The position numbers and the translations under genes are program-made. Below, in pieces: positions 1 through 8,904 of a stretch of 64,000 nt of DNA (positions are counted from its first letter, which is position 1; every line of letters begins with the position of its first letter). The DNA comes from Hymenobacter sp. UV11. GTDB lineage: Bacteria > Bacteroidota > Bacteroidia > Cytophagales > Hymenobacteraceae. Under the pieces are notes generated by a model that was given only the letters and a program-made list of their open reading frames with translations, searched no databases and had not been told where the DNA came from. The DNA lies in assembly GCF_004684095.1 (NCBI RefSeq), contig NZ_SRII01000012.1, positions 1 through 64,000 of the forward strand, written 5' to 3'.

Positions 1-188
1 GAAAGCGGCGCGTGATGATGACTATCTCCGACAACTGCTCTGCCAATTAGCTCCTCAGTCCCCAGACGCTAACTAACCTTTTGGTGCTTTTGCCCTGTAT
101 AGGTAAGAAAGCAGAGTAGGGACATTGTGGTGAATTCGCGAAGCATACTGCGCTTCTCGCTTTTCCCTGCAAATTCACGGCAATCAGG

Positions 189-647
189 CTATTTGCCTTT
201 TCGCAGTGCCTTCCAAGCTCCTGTGGACCAAAGCGCTACCCCTATTAATACGGGTTGAAAGAAGAGCCGTGCTAAGCGCTTGGTATCCGTATCGAGGCCA
301 AAGGCTGAACGGTGGTGGCTGTATTGCGACCAGTTGCCGGGAAAAATCAGCGTGTAGAATACGGCAAGCCCTACCCCCATGCGTACTCTGTTCTTTCCTT
401 TCGACATCAGAAGAGCTAGGCCCAGCCCAATCTCCACCACGCCGGAGAGTAATACGACGGTGTCTTTATCCATCGGTACCCAATCGGGCACTTGGGCTTG
501 AAAATCTTTTCGCACGAACGTAAGGTGGCCTGTGCCAGCGCTTACCATGAAAGTACCCAGCAGCCCACGGGCCGCATTCTGCAATGTGGTGGTCTTGATT
601 TTATGTAGCATGGCTTGAAAGCAACGTTTGAGGTTGAGCCTACGCAT
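189..647 (-). CDS. DoxX-like small membrane protein
   Basis: A 152-residue integral membrane protein with about four hydrophobic segments. The stretch LLGTFMVSAGTGHLTF near residue 30, followed by VVLLSGVVEIGLGLALL, is the usual layout of DoxX/DUF4870-like four-helix proteins. The family sits in the cytoplasmic membrane and its biochemical role is mostly undefined. A Met at residue 13 (start at 611) is an alternative start. It lies downstream of the GreA-like gene on the same strand with a 36-bp gap, so co-transcription is possible. The family assignment rests on hydrophobicity pattern and resemblance only. Confidence 0.6.
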   Translation of the reverse strand: MRRLNLKRCFQAMLHKIKTTTLQNAARGLLGTFMVSAGTGHLTFVRKDFQAQVPDWVPMDKDTVVLLSGVVEIGLGLALLMSKGKNRVRMGVGLAVFYTLIFPGNWSQYSHHRSAFGLDTDTKRLARLFFQPVLIGVALWSTGAWKALRKGK

Positions 648-683
648 ACGGCCAGCCAGGGGGTAGGGTGCACCTACTAGGCT

Positions 684-1136
684 CTAGCTTACTTCCGCTA
701 GCTTGATTTTCTTGCCGTTGAAAACCACTTCTTCCCCAGCCTTTTTGCCGCTCAATGCTTCTGCCAGGGGCGCGGCGGGCGATACGGCCATAAACTCGTA
801 GCCCTCGGCAGTTGTCAGCTTGCCCGCACCAATACTGATATAAAATAATCCGAGGCTGGTGGTGGCTAAGGCTCCTGGACGCACCACCTTACTGGCCAGC
901 TCGGGGTTTATTTTTTGCAGCATAGTAAGTAGCTGCTGCGCTTCGTGGAGCTGGGCGGCATGGCGGTCGCGCTCTTGCTGAGCCATGGCGCGGCCGGTTT
1001 CGTACTTATCGCCGGCGCTGCTCTTGGTTTCGGAATTAGACGACTCCTGGGCGGCGGCCATGCCGGCGCGGGCCGCGTCGAGGCGTAGTTGCACGTAGGC
1101 CAGGCAGGCGGCGTGGAGGGCGGGTTTGGGGGACAT
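684..1136 (-). CDS. GreA/GreB C-terminal-domain-like protein
   Basis: A 150-residue protein from the ATG at 1136. The reading frame stays open upstream to 1169, but that longer start would overlap the serine hydrolase gene. The N-terminal half is helical and charged, probably coiled coil (QERDRHAAQLHEAQQLLTML). The C-terminal half (about residues 90-150) reads like the FKBP-like domain of GreA/GreB, with VSPAAPLAEALSGKKAGEEV matching the family pattern VSPxSPxGxALxGKKxGD. GreA-type factors bind in the RNA polymerase secondary channel and promote transcript cleavage. The two acidic tip residues of true Gre factors are not evident, so it may be a Gre paralogue that binds polymerase for another purpose. 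Confidence 0.6.
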   Translation of the reverse strand: MSPKPALHAACLAYVQLRLDAARAGMAAAQESSNSETKSSAGDKYETGRAMAQQERDRHAAQLHEAQQLLTMLQKINPELASKVVRPGALATTSLGLFYISIGAGKLTTAEGYEFMAVSPAAPLAEALSGKKAGEEVVFNGKKIKLAEVS

Positions 1137-1150
1137 TACTAATAAATCAA

Positions 1151-2218
1151 CTATTGTTCGGCTAACCATTGGGTAGCCCAGTATTGGCCGGGACCAAAAA
1201 ACAGCCGCAGCACCTCGTCTACTACTTGCTGACCGTTGGCGCTATTAGTAAACAACAGCAGGCTTTCTTGTTTGCCGGGTAGGACCATGAAGAAGCCCTT
1301 GAAATTGCCGTTGTCGCCCCATTGCCATTGGGCGAGGCCTTGGCTGGTAGTAGCCAGACCTACGCCATAGGCCCAGGCAATGTAGGGGTCGGCCTTGGAA
1401 GCGGGCTGGCCACAGCGGTCAGCAGCCGTAGCAGGCGTTTGCAACAGGTGGGCCGTGGCGACCTTCAGCCCTTTACCGGTACGGAATGCTTGCAAGAAGC
1501 GGTTGTAATCGGCTGCCGTTGAATACAAGCTAAACCCCGCGTTGGGCGCTGCGAAGTGGTCGATGGGCGTGGGCTTACCAGCCGCATCGTGGCCAGCGCT
1601 GGCAGTAGCGGCAAAAGCTGGCTGCCACCTGAAGCTGCTGTTTTTCAGCCCTAAGGGAATAAAAACTTCTTCTGTGGCCAGCTTCTCCCACGACTTGCCG
1701 GTAAGGTGCTCCAGCGTTTTTTGCAGGAATGTATAGCCTTCGCCAGAGTAGTTCCAGCAGCTATCGGGGGCGTACTTGAGCGTCAGGGCTGCTGTTTTCC
1801 AAGCTGGCGTGGTTGGGTTTACGGCCCAGTTGGGAAGCCCTGTGGTATGCGCCAGCGCCATGCGCGCCGTGATGCGGGCCGCGCGTGGCTGCCCACGCAG
1901 CCGTGGGTAGTTGTAGTACTCCAGTAGAGGCTTATCCAAGTCGAGCAGGCCTCTGTCGTGCAGGCGCAGGGCCACGTAGGCCAGCATTTCCTTACCCAGC
2001 GAAGCCGCCTCAAACGTAGTGGCGGCCGTGACGGGCTGGCGGGTGCCGGCCACACGCACACCCAGGTTGTAGGCCGTTACGAGGCTTCCCTTAGTATATA
2101 CCAGCTGCATGCCGGGCACGTGGTGGCGCTTGAGCAAGGCCGTAAGCTCGGCCGGCCGCTGAGCCAGCGCAGGTTGACCTAGCAGGGCCAGTACCAAGAT
2201 TAGTAGTCTTTTCATCAT
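1151..2218 (-). CDS. Beta-lactamase-family serine hydrolase
   Basis: A 355-residue exported protein with a signal peptide ending near ALAQ at residue 20. The class C beta-lactamase/PBP fold is indicated by the SxxK motif Ser73-Leu-Gly-Lys76 (nucleophile and general base) and by Tyr157-Ser-Gly in the YxN position. A late WGDNGNFKGFF stretch stands where the third KTG/HxG motif is expected. Members act in the periplasm as D-Ala-D-Ala peptidases, esterases or beta-lactamases, and the substrate cannot be read from sequence. Met2 (2215) is an equivalent start. It is followed after 14 bp by the GreA-like gene. Confidence 0.82.
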   Translation of the reverse strand: MMKRLLILVLALLGQPALAQRPAELTALLKRHHVPGMQLVYTKGSLVTAYNLGVRVAGTRQPVTAATTFEAASLGKEMLAYVALRLHDRGLLDLDKPLLEYYNYPRLRGQPRAARITARMALAHTTGLPNWAVNPTTPAWKTAALTLKYAPDSCWNYSGEGYTFLQKTLEHLTGKSWEKLATEEVFIPLGLKNSSFRWQPAFAATASAGHDAAGKPTPIDHFAAPNAGFSLYSTAADYNRFLQAFRTGKGLKVATAHLLQTPATAADRCGQPASKADPYIAWAYGVGLATTSQGLAQWQWGDNGNFKGFFMVLPGKQESLLLFTNSANGQQVVDEVLRLFFGPGQYWATQWLAEQ

Positions 2219-2228
2219 GCTAGCGCAA

Positions 2229-2257
2229 GGGCCGCTTCCAGCTAGAGGAAGCGGCCC
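2229..2257. terminator. GC-rich hairpin after polA
   Basis: An inverted repeat with 11-bp arms (2229-2239 and 2247-2257) and a 7-base loop lies between polA and the serine hydrolase gene. No clear T-run follows on the minus strand, so it may be an RNA-stability hairpin rather than an intrinsic terminator. Confidence 0.4.
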
Positions 2258-2287
2258 AAAGGTTAGGTGAAATGCTGATTTGCTGGC

Positions 2288-5194
2288 TTAATGCGCCTTC
2301 AGCCAATTGTCCCCTACCCCCACTTCTACCTCCAGCGGCACGCCGCGGGGTAGGAGCAGTGCTGTGGTCATCAGCTCGCGGATTTTGGGCGTGATGTAGT
2401 CCACTTCCTCGCGCACGGCGTCGAACACGAGTTCGTCGTGCACTTGCAGTATCATCTTGGTACCGAGGCGCTCCTTTTCCAGCCAGTCGTGGATGTTTAT
2501 CATTGCCATTTTGATGATGTCGGCGGCAGTACCCTGGATGGGGGCGTTGATGGCGTTGCGCTCGGTGTAGCCGCGCAGCGTGGCGTTGCGCGAGTTGATG
2601 TCGCGCAGGTAGCGGCGGCGCTTGAGCAGCGTTTCGGCGTACTCGAGCTCGCGGGCGCGGTTGATGCTGTCGTCCATGAACTGCTTCACCGACGGAAATT
2701 CCTGGAAATACGTGTCGATAATGTCCGTGGCCTCCTTGCGGCTGATGCCGATGCGTTGGGCCAGGCCGAATGCGGAAATGCCGTAGATGATGCCAAAGTT
2801 GACGGTTTTGGCCTTGCGGCGCATCTCGCCATCGACCTCGCTCAGCGGCACGTGGAAGACCTTGCTGGCGGTGCTGGCGTGTACGTCCTGCCCCAGGCGG
2901 AAGGCCTCAATCATGGTTTTATCGCCCGAAAAGTCGGCCATGATGCGCAGCTCTACCTGCGAGTAGTCGGCCGCGAGTAGCACGTGGCCGGCATCGCGCG
3001 GCACGAAGGCCTTGCGGATTTCGCGGCCCTTCTCGGTGCGAATCGGAATGTTCTGGAGGTTGGGGTTGGTACTGCTGAGGCGGCCGGTGGCCGTCACGGC
3101 CTGGTTGAAGCTGGTGTGCACGCGGCCATCGACGGGGCTCACGAGCTGGGGTAGGGCCTCGACGTAGGTGCTACGCAGCTTGCTGAGCTGGCGGTATTCG
3201 AGGATGAGGCCGGCGATGGGGTTATCGGCCGCCAGCTGGCTCAGGATTTCCTCGCCGGTGGCGTACTGGCCGGTCTTGGTTTTCTTGATTTTGCCACGGC
3301 CGATGTCCATTTTGTCAAATAGCACCTCGCCCAATTGCTTGGGCGAGCCGATATTGAATTCCTGGCCGGCTTCCGTAAAAATCTGCGTTTCCAGCTCCTG
3401 CACGTAGCCTTGCAGCTCGGCCGAGTACTCGCCCATCGCCTCGGAGTCGATGCGCACGCCCGCAAATTCTACGTCGGCCAGCACGGGCACCAGGGGGTTT
3501 TCCACGTCGTTGAGCAATCCCAGCAGGCCCAGCTCCTTGAGCATGGGCTCGAAGACGTGGCGTAGCTGCAAAGTCACGTCGGCGTCTTCGCAGGCGTAGT
3601 CGCTCACGGCGGCCGGGGCGAGGTCGGCCATCGTTTTCTGGTTTTTACCCTTGGGCCCGATGAGGTCCGTGATGGGCACCGGCGTGTAGTGCAGGTAGGT
3701 TTCGGCCAGCACGTCCATGTTGTGGCGCATGTCGGGCTCGATGAGGTAGTGCGCCAGCATGGTATCGAAGAACGGCCCCGCAATGCGCACCTGGTAGTTC
3801 TTGAGAATCAGCAGGTCGTACTTGATATTCTGGCCGATTTTCAGGATGGTTTCGCTCTCGAAAAACGGGCAGAACTCCTCCACCAGCGCCTGGGCAGTTT
3901 CGTCCTGGGGCACGGGCACGTAGTAGGCCTCGCCCGGCAGCCAGCTGAAGCTCAGGCCCACGAGCCGCGCCGTCTGGGTATTGAGGCCCGTAGTTTCGGT
4001 ATCGAAGCTTACTTCAGCTTGTTGTAACAAGAAGTCAAGTAGCGACTTGCGCAGCTCCGGCGTATCGACCAAGTGGTAATTATGCGGCACATCGGCCAGC
4101 GTTTTTCGGGGCCCGGTGTAGTACTCACCCGCGTCGTCGGGGCCGAACTCGCCGTTTTCGGCCGCATTAATTACGGCTTCACTACCCTCCCCAAACAGCG
4201 AGCCCTGGCCCGACGTGGGCGCGGCCACTTTGGGTCGGCGCGCACCGCGGGGGGTAGGGGCCGCCGGGCCACGGCCGGCGCTGGGCGCGGGGCCGCTACC
4301 CCCTCCCAACACCCGCGCCGCCAGCTGCCGAAACTCCAGCTCGTCGAAAAGCTGCCGCAGCTGACCCTCGTCGGGGGCGTCCAGGGTCAGGCTTTCGGGC
4401 TCAAAGTCGATGGGCACGTTCACATGAATGGTGGCCAGTTCCTTACTCAGCAGGCCCTGCTCGGCGAAGTTGCGCACGTTTTCCTGCTGCTTGCCCTTGA
4501 GCTCGTCCACGCTGGCAATCAGGTTTTCGACCGAGCCGTATTTCTGAATCAGCGTTTTGGCCGTCTTCTCACCGATGCCGGGGATGCCGGGGATGTTATC
4601 GCTTGCATCGCCCTGGAGGCCCAAAATATCAATCACTTGCTCCACGCGCTCAATCTCGAAGCGCTGCAGCACGTGCGCCACGTCGAGTACCTCGGCCGCG
4701 TTGCCCATGAAAGCCGGCTTATAGATTTTGATGCGCTCGGTTACGAGCTGGCAGTAGTCCTTGTCGGGCGTCATCATAAACACGTCGAAGCCGTGGGCCT
4801 CGGCCCGCTGCGCAATGGTGCCAATGACATCGTCAGCCTCAAACCCCTCCATTAACAAGATGGGAATGTGAAAGGCCTTGATAATCTGCTTAATATACGG
4901 GATGGCCGTGCCAATATCCTCTGGCATAGCCTGGCGCTGCGCCTTGTAGGCCGGAAACTGCTCGTGCCGAAACGTCTTGCCCGCATCAAAGCACACCCCG
5001 ATGTGGGTCGGCTTCTCCTTTTGCAGCACCTCCACCAGCGTATTAGTAAAGCCCAGGATGGCGCCCGTATTCAGACCCTTCGAGTTGATGCGCGGGTTTT
5101 TGGAGAACGCGAAGTGCGAACGATAGATGAGGGCAAACGCGTCGAGCAGGAACAGCTTGGGAGTAGGCGCGGGGGTAGGGGCAGTATCAGACAT
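2288..5194 (-). CDS. polA: DNA polymerase I
   Basis: A 968-residue protein from the ATG at 5194 (MSDTAPTPAPTPK). The frame is open 21 codons further upstream, but that part is not family-like. Domains in order: 5'-3' exonuclease/FEN (FEADDVIGTIAQRA; TPDKDYCQLV; a helix-hairpin-helix GIPGIGEKTA); a Pro/Ala/Gly-rich linker; a 3'-5' exonuclease that keeps the acidic residues (SFDTETTG, then YACEDADVTLQL); and the A-family polymerase with motif A (ADYSQVELRI), motif B (RRKAKTVNFGIIYG) and motif C (QVHDELVF). All three activities therefore look intact. It acts in Okazaki-fragment maturation and excision repair. A strong terminator at 5255-5281 separates it from the upstream LOG-family gene. Confidence 0.97.
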   Translation of the reverse strand: MSDTAPTPAPTPKLFLLDAFALIYRSHFAFSKNPRINSKGLNTGAILGFTNTLVEVLQKEKPTHIGVCFDAGKTFRHEQFPAYKAQRQAMPEDIGTAIPYIKQIIKAFHIPILLMEGFEADDVIGTIAQRAEAHGFDVFMMTPDKDYCQLVTERIKIYKPAFMGNAAEVLDVAHVLQRFEIERVEQVIDILGLQGDASDNIPGIPGIGEKTAKTLIQKYGSVENLIASVDELKGKQQENVRNFAEQGLLSKELATIHVNVPIDFEPESLTLDAPDEGQLRQLFDELEFRQLAARVLGGGSGPAPSAGRGPAAPTPRGARRPKVAAPTSGQGSLFGEGSEAVINAAENGEFGPDDAGEYYTGPRKTLADVPHNYHLVDTPELRKSLLDFLLQQAEVSFDTETTGLNTQTARLVGLSFSWLPGEAYYVPVPQDETAQALVEEFCPFFESETILKIGQNIKYDLLILKNYQVRIAGPFFDTMLAHYLIEPDMRHNMDVLAETYLHYTPVPITDLIGPKGKNQKTMADLAPAAVSDYACEDADVTLQLRHVFEPMLKELGLLGLLNDVENPLVPVLADVEFAGVRIDSEAMGEYSAELQGYVQELETQIFTEAGQEFNIGSPKQLGEVLFDKMDIGRGKIKKTKTGQYATGEEILSQLAADNPIAGLILEYRQLSKLRSTYVEALPQLVSPVDGRVHTSFNQAVTATGRLSSTNPNLQNIPIRTEKGREIRKAFVPRDAGHVLLAADYSQVELRIMADFSGDKTMIEAFRLGQDVHASTASKVFHVPLSEVDGEMRRKAKTVNFGIIYGISAFGLAQRIGISRKEATDIIDTYFQEFPSVKQFMDDSINRARELEYAETLLKRRRYLRDINSRNATLRGYTERNAINAPIQGTAADIIKMAMINIHDWLEKERLGTKMILQVHDELVFDAVREEVDYITPKIRELMTTALLLPRGVPLEVEVGVGDNWLKAH

Positions 5195-5254
5195 AGGTCG
5201 GGCAAAGGTCGGGCTGGGAATAACTACGGAAATAGCCAGCAGTTGGCCAGCCAA

Positions 5255-5281
5255 CAAAAAAGCCGGACGTTTCCGTCCGGC
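5255..5281 (-). terminator. Intrinsic terminator of the LOG-family gene
   Basis: Read on the minus strand: an 8-bp GC stem (GCCGGACG / CGTCCGGC, 5262-5281), a GAAA tetraloop and then six T. It stands just after the LOG-family stop codon and before the polA start. Confidence 0.85.
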
Positions 5282-5310
5282 CCTTCCGTGCGCTGAGGGG
5301 GGGGTAGGGC

Positions 5311-6177
5311 CTAGAAGTTAGGCGACAGCGAATACTTGTGGTAGAAGTCGTCGATGATTTTGACGGCCTCGCTGGCGTCGTCCACAATCTGCACGAGGTG
5401 CATGTCCTCGGGCGAAATGTTGTGCTCCTCATTGAGCATCACGTTGTTAATCCACTCAAACAAGCCGCCCCAATAGGCCGAGCCCACCAGCACGATGGGG
5501 AAGCGGCCAATTTTTTTGGTCTGAATGAGCGTGAGGGCTTCAAACAGCTCGTCGATGGTGCCGAAGCCGCCGGGCATGCCCACGAAGGCCTGCGCGTACT
5601 TCACGAACATCACCTTGCGCACGAAAAAGTAGTCGAAGTCGATGCACTTATCCTGGTCGATGTAGATGTTGTGTGTTTGCTCGAAGGGCAGCTCAATGTT
5701 GAGGCCCACCGATTTGCCGCCCTCGGCGCGGGCGCCCTTGTTGCCGGCTTCCATGATGCCGGGGCCGCCGCCCGTGATGACGCCGTAGCCGTGGCGCACG
5801 AGCTTAGAGGCGATTTCCTCAGCCAGCTGGTAGTATTGGTTGTCGGGCTTGGTGCGGGCCGAGCCGAAGATGCTCACGCAGGGGCCGATTTTGGACATCT
5901 TCTCGAAACCTTCCACAAACTCGGCCATCACCTTGAAAATCTGCCAGCTATCGGCGATTTTAATCTCGTTCCAGTCCTTATCAACAAAGGCTTTGCGGAT
6001 GCGCTGCTCGTCGGGGTCCTGGCCGGTTTTGGCCACGCCGCCGGTTTGCTGGCGCAGCTCCGTGATGCTGGTCAGCTTATTATCGTTCACATTGGGCTGC
6101 TCGATGGTCTTGCCGGAACCTGCGTTCAGGCTATCGTCGGAAGACTTGGTCTTGCTGGTTTTTTTGAGTTTGGACAT
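5311..6177 (-). CDS. TIGR00730/LOG family Rossmann-fold protein
   Basis: A 288-residue protein. After about 95 residues of polar, probably flexible N-terminus the LOG/lysine-decarboxylase-like fold follows: SIFGSARTKPDN, YGVITGGGPGIMEAGNKGA, and the family hallmark PGGFGTIDELFEALTL. Characterised members cleave nucleoside 5'-monophosphates (cytokinin riboside 5'-monophosphate phosphoribohydrolases, or PpnN-like AMP/GMP nucleosidases) in the cytosol. The PGGxGTxxE nucleotide site is complete, so it should be active, but the natural substrate is not readable. It is a single gene with its own terminator. Confidence 0.88.
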   Translation of the reverse strand: MSKLKKTSKTKSSDDSLNAGSGKTIEQPNVNDNKLTSITELRQQTGGVAKTGQDPDEQRIRKAFVDKDWNEIKIADSWQIFKVMAEFVEGFEKMSKIGPCVSIFGSARTKPDNQYYQLAEEIASKLVRHGYGVITGGGPGIMEAGNKGARAEGGKSVGLNIELPFEQTHNIYIDQDKCIDFDYFFVRKVMFVKYAQAFVGMPGGFGTIDELFEALTLIQTKKIGRFPIVLVGSAYWGGLFEWINNVMLNEEHNISPEDMHLVQIVDDASEAVKIIDDFYHKYSLSPNF

Positions 6178-6204
6178 ATCTAGCCAGGGTGGGGGGAAAA
6201 CGAA

Positions 6205-6232
6205 ACCGCCCCGGCTCCGAAAAGCGGGGCGG
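6205..6232 (-). terminator. Hairpin between the permease and LOG-family genes
   Basis: GC-rich stem CCGCCCC / GGGGCGG around a loop of about 13 bases. On the minus strand it is followed by TTTCGTTTTC, so it may terminate the ABC permease transcript. Confidence 0.5.
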
Positions 6233-6257
6233 CCAAAAGTAGGGGGGCGAAGATAGC

Positions 6258-6357
6258 ACGTAGAGCAAACTTTAGCTTGCTAGCGAGCAAGCGGCACCGT
6301 GCGGCGCGAATAACGATGCTCGCTGGCGCTCACTCGCAAGCTAAAGCTTACGCTACT
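6258..6357. repeat. Imperfect inverted repeat, TTTAGCTTGC type
   Basis: Arms built on the words TTTAGCTTGC / GCAAGCTAAA plus AGCGAGCA / TGCTCGCT face each other around a roughly 40-bp centre. The right arm contains the stop codon of the ABC permease (6353-6355). A related word pair flanks the other end of that gene (7648-7772). Confidence 0.6.
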
Positions 6358-7618
6358 TGGCTCTTATCGCAATAACGGGGTCCAGATTGGCGGCCAGCAC
6401 CGCCGGAATAATGCCGGCCAGAATGCCGATGCCCACCGACACCAGCAGGCCCAGCGAGATGTTGCCCGCGCTTAGCGTCAGGGTTAGCGCCTCTTGCGGA
6501 AAAAGGGTGATGAGCCAGACCAGAAAAATGCCCGCCGCGCCGCCCAGCAGACACAAAAACACGGCCTCGAACAGAAATTGGAACAGAATAAAGTAGTTTT
6601 TGGCGCCCAGCGACTTCTGAATCCCGATGATGTTGGTGCGCTCGCGCACCGACACAAACATGATGTTGGCGATGCCGAAGCCGCCCACCAGCATGGCAAA
6701 GGAGCCGATGATACCGCCGGCTATCCCAATGACACTAAACAACTTGCCAATCATATCGGCTAGCATTTCGGGGCGGTTGAGGGCGAAGTTGTCTTCCTCG
6801 CGGGGCTTGAGGCCGCGGATGATGCGCATGTCGCCGCGCATCTCGGCTTCGAGGTTGAGCAGGCCGGGGTCGTCATCGCGGCCCTTCACGCCGAGCTGCG
6901 GCGATGGGCCGCCCATGCCGGTGCTGCTCATGGCAAAGATACTGGCAAATGAACCGTAGGGAATCAGGCAGTTAGCGTCGTTGCTGGGCGTGCCGAGCAG
7001 GTTTTTGCCTTCTTTCTTCATCACGCCAATGACCGTGAAGTAGCGGCCCTTGGTTTTAAACTGGCGGCCCACTGGCTCACCCTGCGGGTAGAGGTTTTCG
7101 GCGATGGTGGCCCCGATGATGGCCACCGGCCTACCCCCGTCCATTTCCTGCACCGTGAAGTAGCGGCCCTGCTCGATGGGCACGCTGGAAATATCGCGGT
7201 ACTCGTAGCTGACGCCCTGCAAGGCGCAGTCGCTCACCGAGTTGATGCCCGCCTTGAGCGTATTGCCGCCCTTGGGCACGAAGATGGCGATACCCTTTTG
7301 GCTATTGGCCGGCAGCATGCGCTGCAGCTGCCGAAACTCGCGCAGCGTGGGCACGGGGCGGTTGAAGTACTTCCACCAGGGGCGGTCGGGGTCGAAGACC
7401 CAGGGCCACTTGCCCACGTACACCACCTTGTCGCCCAGGAAGTTCATGCTGCTGCGCACGTTGGTTTCGAGCGAATCGACCACCATAAAAACGGCGATAA
7501 TCGAAAAGATGCCCACCGTGACGCCCAGCAGCGACAGGATGGTGCGCAGCAGGTTGGCCCGCAATGCCTGCCAGGCAAAGGCAAAGCTTTCGAGTACCAG
7601 GCGAATTGTAAGAAACAT
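6353..7618 (-). CDS. MacB/FtsX-type ABC transporter permease
   Basis: A 421-residue inner-membrane protein with the MacB architecture: an N-terminal membrane helix (LLRTILSLLGVTVGIFSIIAVF) around residue 30, a periplasmic MacB_PCD-like domain (about 50-290), and three C-terminal helices in an FtsX domain (GIAGGIIGSFAMLVGGFGIANI; the ERTNIIGIQKSLGA loop that contacts the ATPase; two closing helices). These permeases are mechanotransmission machines that export peptides, lipoproteins or drugs. No ATPase or membrane-fusion partner is adjacent, so those must be encoded elsewhere. Both ends of the gene border palindromic repeats. Confidence 0.88.
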   Translation of the reverse strand: MFLTIRLVLESFAFAWQALRANLLRTILSLLGVTVGIFSIIAVFMVVDSLETNVRSSMNFLGDKVVYVGKWPWVFDPDRPWWKYFNRPVPTLREFRQLQRMLPANSQKGIAIFVPKGGNTLKAGINSVSDCALQGVSYEYRDISSVPIEQGRYFTVQEMDGGRPVAIIGATIAENLYPQGEPVGRQFKTKGRYFTVIGVMKKEGKNLLGTPSNDANCLIPYGSFASIFAMSSTGMGGPSPQLGVKGRDDDPGLLNLEAEMRGDMRIIRGLKPREEDNFALNRPEMLADMIGKLFSVIGIAGGIIGSFAMLVGGFGIANIMFVSVRERTNIIGIQKSLGAKNYFILFQFLFEAVFLCLLGGAAGIFLVWLITLFPQEALTLTLSAGNISLGLLVSVGIGILAGIIPAVLAANLDPVIAIRAK

Positions 7619-7647
7619 GATAAGTTAGCTTCAGCTTGCCAAAAAGT

Positions 7648-7772
7648 GTAGGGTAGGCTTTAGCCTGCCGCCGAAAGAATACAACAAGCAAAAGCCGCCA
7701 CTGCGCTATTACTACTGCGAAGGTGGTGGAAAATTACCAGTCCTTCATCCGGCAGGCTAAAGCTTACCCTAC
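7648..7772. repeat. Inverted repeat upstream of queA, GGCTTTAGCCTGCCG type
   Basis: Arms of 23 bp (7648-7670 and 7750-7772) differ at one base and enclose about 80 bp. The repeat fills most of the divergent intergenic region between the ABC permease and queA. Its words resemble the 6258-6357 element, so the permease gene is bracketed by related repeats. Confidence 0.75.
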
Positions 7773-7799
7773 AAAAAGCTTACCCTCAAAAAAAACTCG

Positions 7800-7807
7800 T
7801 ACCTTTG
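7800..7807 (+). promoter_or_regulatory. Bacteroidota -7 box of queA
   Basis: TACCTTTG matches the Bacteroidota sigma-A consensus TAnnTTTG, 41 bp before the queA ATG. No convincing -33 TTG is visible, so this is a consensus match only. Confidence 0.5.
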
Positions 7808-7848
7808 CCCCCCGAATTTTCGGTAACTTCCCCCTAGTACTGCCCATC

Positions 7849-8904
7849 ATGGCGATGAAACTGCATGAGTTCAAGTTCGAACTCCCCGAAGAGCTGATTG
7901 CCAGTCACCCTGCCCGCCACCGCGACGAATCGCGCCTAATGGTGGTGAACCGCGCCACCGGCACGTTTGAGCACCGGATGTTCAAGGATATCCTGGATTA
8001 TTTTGTGGAGGGTGACGTCTTCGTTTTCAACGACACCAAGGTATTTCCGGCCCGTATGTACGGCCAAAAAGAGCGCACCGGCGCCCAGATTGAGGTTTTT
8101 CTGCTGCGCGAGCTGAACAAGGAAGGCCGCCTGTGGGACGTACTCGTGGACCCGGCCCGCAAAATCCGGGTGGGCAACAAGCTCTACTTTGGCGAGTCGG
8201 ATATCGTGGCCGAGGTCATTGATAACACCACTTCGCGCGGCCGCACCATCAAATTTTTGTTTGATGGCACCGATGAAGAATTCCGCAAGGCGCTACACGA
8301 GCTGGGCGAAACGCCGGTGCCCAAAGAAGTGCTGAAGCGCGAAACCGAGCCCGCCGACAAAGAGCGCTACCAGACCATTTTTGCCGAGAACATTGGGGCT
8401 GTGGCCGCGCCGAGCGCGGGCCTGCACTTCTCGCGTGAGGTGATGAAGCGAATGGAAATCAAGGGGGTAGAGAAAGCCTACATCACGCTGCACGTGGGCC
8501 TGGGCACCTACCGCAACGTGGACGTGGAGGACCTTACCAAGCACAAGATGGACTCGGAGCAGTTCTTCGTGAACGCCGAAGCCGTGCAGGTCGTCAACAA
8601 GGCCATGGACACCAAAAAGCAGATTTGCGCCATTGGCACCACCACCATGCGGGCGCTCGACGCCTCGGTGTCGGCCAACAGCCGCATTAAGGTGACCTCG
8701 GGCTGGAACGACAAGTTTATCTATCCGCCCTACGACTTTAAAATTGCTAACTCGTTGCTAACCAACTTCCACCTGCCCGAAAGTACGCTGGTGATGATGG
8801 CCTCGGCCTTCGCCGGCTACAAGCTGCTGATGGAAGCCTACCAGGAAGCCATTAAGGAAAAGTACCGCTTCTTCGCCTTCGGCGACGCGATGCTGATTCT
8901 GTAA
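7849..8904 (+). CDS. queA: tRNA preQ1(34) S-adenosylmethionine ribosyltransferase-isomerase
   Basis: A 351-residue cytosolic enzyme of queuosine synthesis. It transfers and isomerises the ribosyl group of S-adenosylmethionine onto 7-aminomethyl-7-deazaguanine at the tRNA wobble position, giving epoxyqueuosine. Family signatures are LPEELIASHPARHRDESRLMVV at the N-terminus, FVFNDTKVFPARMYG, APSAGLHFS and the C-terminal NFHLPESTLVMMASAFAG. The chosen ATG at 7849 gives the normal N-terminus; the open frame before it is repeat sequence. The stop codon falls inside the left arm of the 8901-9070 inverted repeat. Confidence 0.96.
   Translation: MAMKLHEFKFELPEELIASHPARHRDESRLMVVNRATGTFEHRMFKDILDYFVEGDVFVFNDTKVFPARMYGQKERTGAQIEVFLLRELNKEGRLWDVLVDPARKIRVGNKLYFGESDIVAEVIDNTTSRGRTIKFLFDGTDEEFRKALHELGETPVPKEVLKRETEPADKERYQTIFAENIGAVAAPSAGLHFSREVMKRMEIKGVEKAYITLHVGLGTYRNVDVEDLTKHKMDSEQFFVNAEAVQVVNKAMDTKKQICAIGTTTMRALDASVSANSRIKVTSGWNDKFIYPPYDFKIANSLLTNFHLPESTLVMMASAFAGYKLLMEAYQEAIKEKYRFFAFGDAMLIL

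Noticed and set aside
2..76. Possible 3' end of a plus-strand gene (25 open codons ending in TAA at 74-76)
   Set aside because: Too short at the window edge to distinguish from chance; no recognisable motif.
5338..6183. 281-residue frame antisense to the LOG-family gene
   Set aside because: High-GC third-position shadow; repetitive Ala/Val/Gly/His composition and no family signature. The minus-strand gene is certain.
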